Positions 6,071 to 8,021 of a DNA stretch of 8,021 bases are shown here, one piece after another. Source of the DNA: Gammaproteobacteria bacterium (GTDB lineage: Bacteria > Pseudomonadota > Gammaproteobacteria > Pseudomonadales > M0112). A program made the position numbers and the translations under genes. Location of the stretch: the NCBI GenBank assembly GCA_006227085.1, contig SBFY01000203.1, positions 1 to 8,021 on the forward strand, read 5' to 3'. The notes below the pieces were generated by a model. It searched no databases and was not told where the DNA came from. It saw only the letters and a program-made list of their open reading frames with translations. Numbering within the stretch: position 1 is the stretch's first letter; each line of letters opens with the position of its first letter.

Positions 6071-6766
6071 ATGGCCCGCCACATCGCAATCGTTGAAGAT
6101 GAGCCCGCTATCGCCGGTAACTACCGGGATGCCTTCACGCGCCAGGGCTACAAGGTCTCGGTATTTGATGGCCGTGCAGCGGCGATGGCAGCGTTCGCCA
6201 GCCAGTTACCGGATTTGGCCATCATTGATGTGGGGCTCGGTGATGAAGTCGAAGGCGGTTTTGATCTCTGCCGCGATTTGCGTGCGCGTGCGCCGGGTTT
6301 GCCGATTGTGTTCCTGACCGCGCGTGACAGCGAACTGGATGTGATCTCAGGCCTGCGACTGGGTGCCGATGATTACCTCACCAAAGACATCAGCCTGCCG
6401 CACATGATGGCGCGCATCGTGGCATTGTTCCGTCGTGTCGATGCCTTGCGCCAGCCAGCGGATGAAAGCGATGTGCTGGTGCGTGGCGAGTTGCTCATCG
6501 ATGCTGATCGCATGAGTGTGCAGTGGCACGGTCGCCCCGTTGAGTTGACCGTGACGGAATTCTGGATGTTGCATGCCCTGGTGAAACACCCGGGTCACGT
6601 GAAAAATCGCCAGCAACTGATGGACGCAGCCAATGTGGTGCTGGATGACAACACCATCACTTCGCACATCAAGCGTTTGCGCCGCAAGTTTTCTGCTGTC
6701 GATCCTGCCTTTGATGCCATCGAAACAGCCTATGGCATGGGTTATCGCTGGAAAGGGCATTCATGA
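6071..6766 (+). CDS. pdsR: Dedicated sortase system response regulator PdsR (OmpR/PhoB family)
   Basis: The 231-residue protein has an N-terminal receiver domain (about 3-120) and a C-terminal winged-helix DNA-binding domain (about 132-228). Receiver residues are intact: acidic pair Asp10/Glu11, phosphoacceptor Asp53 (IIDVGLG), Thr83 (FLTARD) and Lys105 (LTKD). The output domain shows LTVTEFWMLHALVKHPG, the recognition-helix region NTITSHIKRLRRKF and the terminal hairpin AIETAYGMGYRW. The family carrying EGGFDLCRDLR after the phosphorylation site, together with its position opposite a sortase/target pair and before a matching kinase, identifies it as the regulator of the proteobacterial dedicated sortase system. 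It should be phosphorylated by the downstream kinase and control the divergent sortase arm and perhaps itself. The ribosome binding site is weak (GGATAA about eight bases upstream). The 3' end overlaps pdsS as ATGA, so the two proteins are probably made in a fixed ratio. Confidence 0.95.
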   Translation: MARHIAIVEDEPAIAGNYRDAFTRQGYKVSVFDGRAAAMAAFASQLPDLAIIDVGLGDEVEGGFDLCRDLRARAPGLPIVFLTARDSELDVISGLRLGADDYLTKDISLPHMMARIVALFRRVDALRQPADESDVLVRGELLIDADRMSVQWHGRPVELTVTEFWMLHALVKHPGHVKNRQQLMDAANVVLDDNTITSHIKRLRRKFSAVDPAFDAIETAYGMGYRWKGHS

Positions 6767-8021
6767 AGCTGCATCACCAGTTATTGGCGGTCAGTGCCTT
6801 GCTGCTCAGCCTGCCCTGGGTGGCTTACCAGACAGTCCGCGAAATGGAATCCGCATTGCGCGCCGGGCAGGCACAGGCCTTGTCGGCCACCGCGGAAGCT
6901 GTGGCGGCATCGTTGTCGGTGGATGCGTCACGCCTGTATCCCTATCCCAATCGTTTGGACGAGCCGCAAGATGCCCAGCAGCAACTGGTGTTCCTGCCTG
7001 CCCGTGAAGCGGTCATTGTTGATGGTTATGGCAATGAATGGGAAAGCACGCCTGCGCGCATCTGGCAGGGCGAGCAGGACTTGGCAGTCGCGGTGCGCAG
7101 TAATGCCTGCGGCAAGCGCCTGTGCCTGTTATTCGACGTGACCGATGGTGATGTGCGTTATGACAATCCTTCGCGTTCAGCCGCGACCAATGGTGACCAC
7201 ATCGTGTTGCATGGTGGTGATGGCAGCCAATGGGTGTTGGCCAGCAGTGCGCCGGGTGCGATCAATGTGCTGCGTGAACGGGGCAAGCACAGCATGGTGG
7301 ATACCGAAGTCATCGCGCAGTGGCAGGACACGGTGAATGGGTACCGGGTCGAGGTCTCATTACCGGTTGATGGGCTGTTTGGTCGCCTGGGTTTCCGTGT
7401 GGTGGATGAGGATGCCGAAGGCACGCAGGTGATTGGCAACATGAGCCTGGGCGCCGGTATGGCACCACCGTGGTTGATTCGTGAGCCGGAAGGGCTGCCT
7501 GCGCAGCTGGCGATCTTCCAGCGACCCGGCTTGCGCCTGCGGGTGATTGATCGCTTTCATTGGCAGCTCGCCGAAAGCGGCAGCATCAATACCGGCACCG
7601 TGAGTGATGCGCATTGGGTGCTGCGGCATGTGTATCGTGCTGTCCTGCGTAATGGTGCAGGAGTGTTGCCCGCCGAGCGTATCGAAGGGCAATTTACCCG
7701 CACTGAAATCAGCCATGCGCTGGCAGGGCAAAGTGGCGGGCAGTGGTACCGGAATGATGACCCGCAGGCGCGCCAGTTATTGAGTGCTGCTGCACCGATG
7801 AGGCATCAAGGGCAGGTGATCGGCGCGGTGGTGGCCGAGCAAAGCAATGAACCGTACTTGTCGCTGACTGATCATGCCTTTAGTCGCCTGTTGAAAATCA
7901 CCTTGCTGGCAATGGCACTCACCGGTTTTGGTTTATTGGGGTACGCCAGCTGGTTATCGTGGCGCATCCGCCGCTTGAGCCGTGCCGCACGCGGCATGCT
8001 TGGCCAGAAAGGCGAATGGCA
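6763..8021 (+). CDS. pdsS: Dedicated sortase system sensor histidine kinase PdsS (N-terminal part, cut by window)
   Basis: The first 419 codons are present; the frame is open at the window end. A membrane segment (about 7-22, LLAVSALLLSLPWVAY) is followed by a periplasmic region of about 350 residues, a second membrane segment (about 377-398) and RIRRLSRAARGML, which looks like the start of a HAMP linker. The dimerisation/phosphoacceptor and ATPase domains must lie beyond the window. The sensor part contains VIVDGYGNEWES (84-95) and later DHIVLHGGDG, which resemble CBM9/DOMON-type beta-sandwich modules, and two cysteines (116, 121) five residues apart that could form a disulfide. Its ATGA overlap with pdsR and AAGGG at 6753-6757 indicate coupled translation. 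The ligand is not known; a sugar or cell-surface polymer is a guess from the module type. Confidence 0.9.
   Translation, partial: MKLHHQLLAVSALLLSLPWVAYQTVREMESALRAGQAQALSATAEAVAASLSVDASRLYPYPNRLDEPQDAQQQLVFLPAREAVIVDGYGNEWESTPARIWQGEQDLAVAVRSNACGKRLCLLFDVTDGDVRYDNPSRSAATNGDHIVLHGGDGSQWVLASSAPGAINVLRERGKHSMVDTEVIAQWQDTVNGYRVEVSLPVDGLFGRLGFRVVDEDAEGTQVIGNMSLGAGMAPPWLIREPEGLPAQLAIFQRPGLRLRVIDRFHWQLAESGSINTGTVSDAHWVLRHVYRAVLRNGAGVLPAERIEGQFTRTEISHALAGQSGGQWYRNDDPQARQLLSAAAPMRHQGQVIGAVVAEQSNEPYLSLTDHAFSRLLKITLLAMALTGFGLLGYASWLSWRIRRLSRAARGMLGQKGEW

Overview
The window looks like chromosomal DNA of a GC-rich proteobacterium, most likely a gammaproteobacterium. The best lineage clue is a dedicated proteobacterial sortase system, which is rare in Gram-negative genomes and is known mainly from marine and other aquatic species. 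I cannot name a genus. There are no rRNA, tRNA, CRISPR or mobile-element signatures, and the coding is dense.

Left block (1-2689, + strand). This is a tightly packed operon around a molybdenum hydroxylase. It holds the C-terminal tail of the molybdopterin-binding subunit (IorB / xanthine dehydrogenase superfamily), an XdhC/CoxI-family maturation factor, a MobA/MocA-like nucleotidyltransferase and a short-chain dehydrogenase/reductase. Junctions are a 1-bp gap, a 1-bp stop/start overlap and an ATGA overlap, so translational coupling is likely. XdhC and the MocA-like protein are expected to mature and insert the Mo cofactor of the upstream enzyme. The SDR may act on the same or a linked substrate. 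A perfect 14-bp inverted repeat with A and T tracts (2705-2738) ends the block and can serve both converging transcription units.

Right block (2750-8021). This is the dedicated sortase module, arranged as two divergent arms. The leftward arm (- strand) encodes a VIT plus von Willebrand A surface protein with a C-terminal sorting signal, a GN-type sortase overlapping it by 14 bp, and a small protein of unknown function overlapping the sortase by 26 bp. The rightward arm encodes an OmpR/PhoB-type response regulator (PdsR) and its sensor kinase (PdsS), joined by an ATGA overlap. The kinase runs off the window after its second membrane segment, so its catalytic part is not visible. The inferred logic is that PdsS senses an envelope or extracellular cue, PdsR controls the divergent promoters, and the sortase processes its single linked substrate at the inner membrane.

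The 175-bp divergent intergenic region (5896-6070) is the most interesting non-coding stretch. It has a recognisable sigma70-like promoter for pdsR and several copies of a TGGCNNGCC motif spaced by near-multiples of the helical turn, which are good candidates for PdsR binding sites. The small gene at the end of the sortase arm and the carbohydrate-module-like sensor region of PdsS are the other points that deserve attention.
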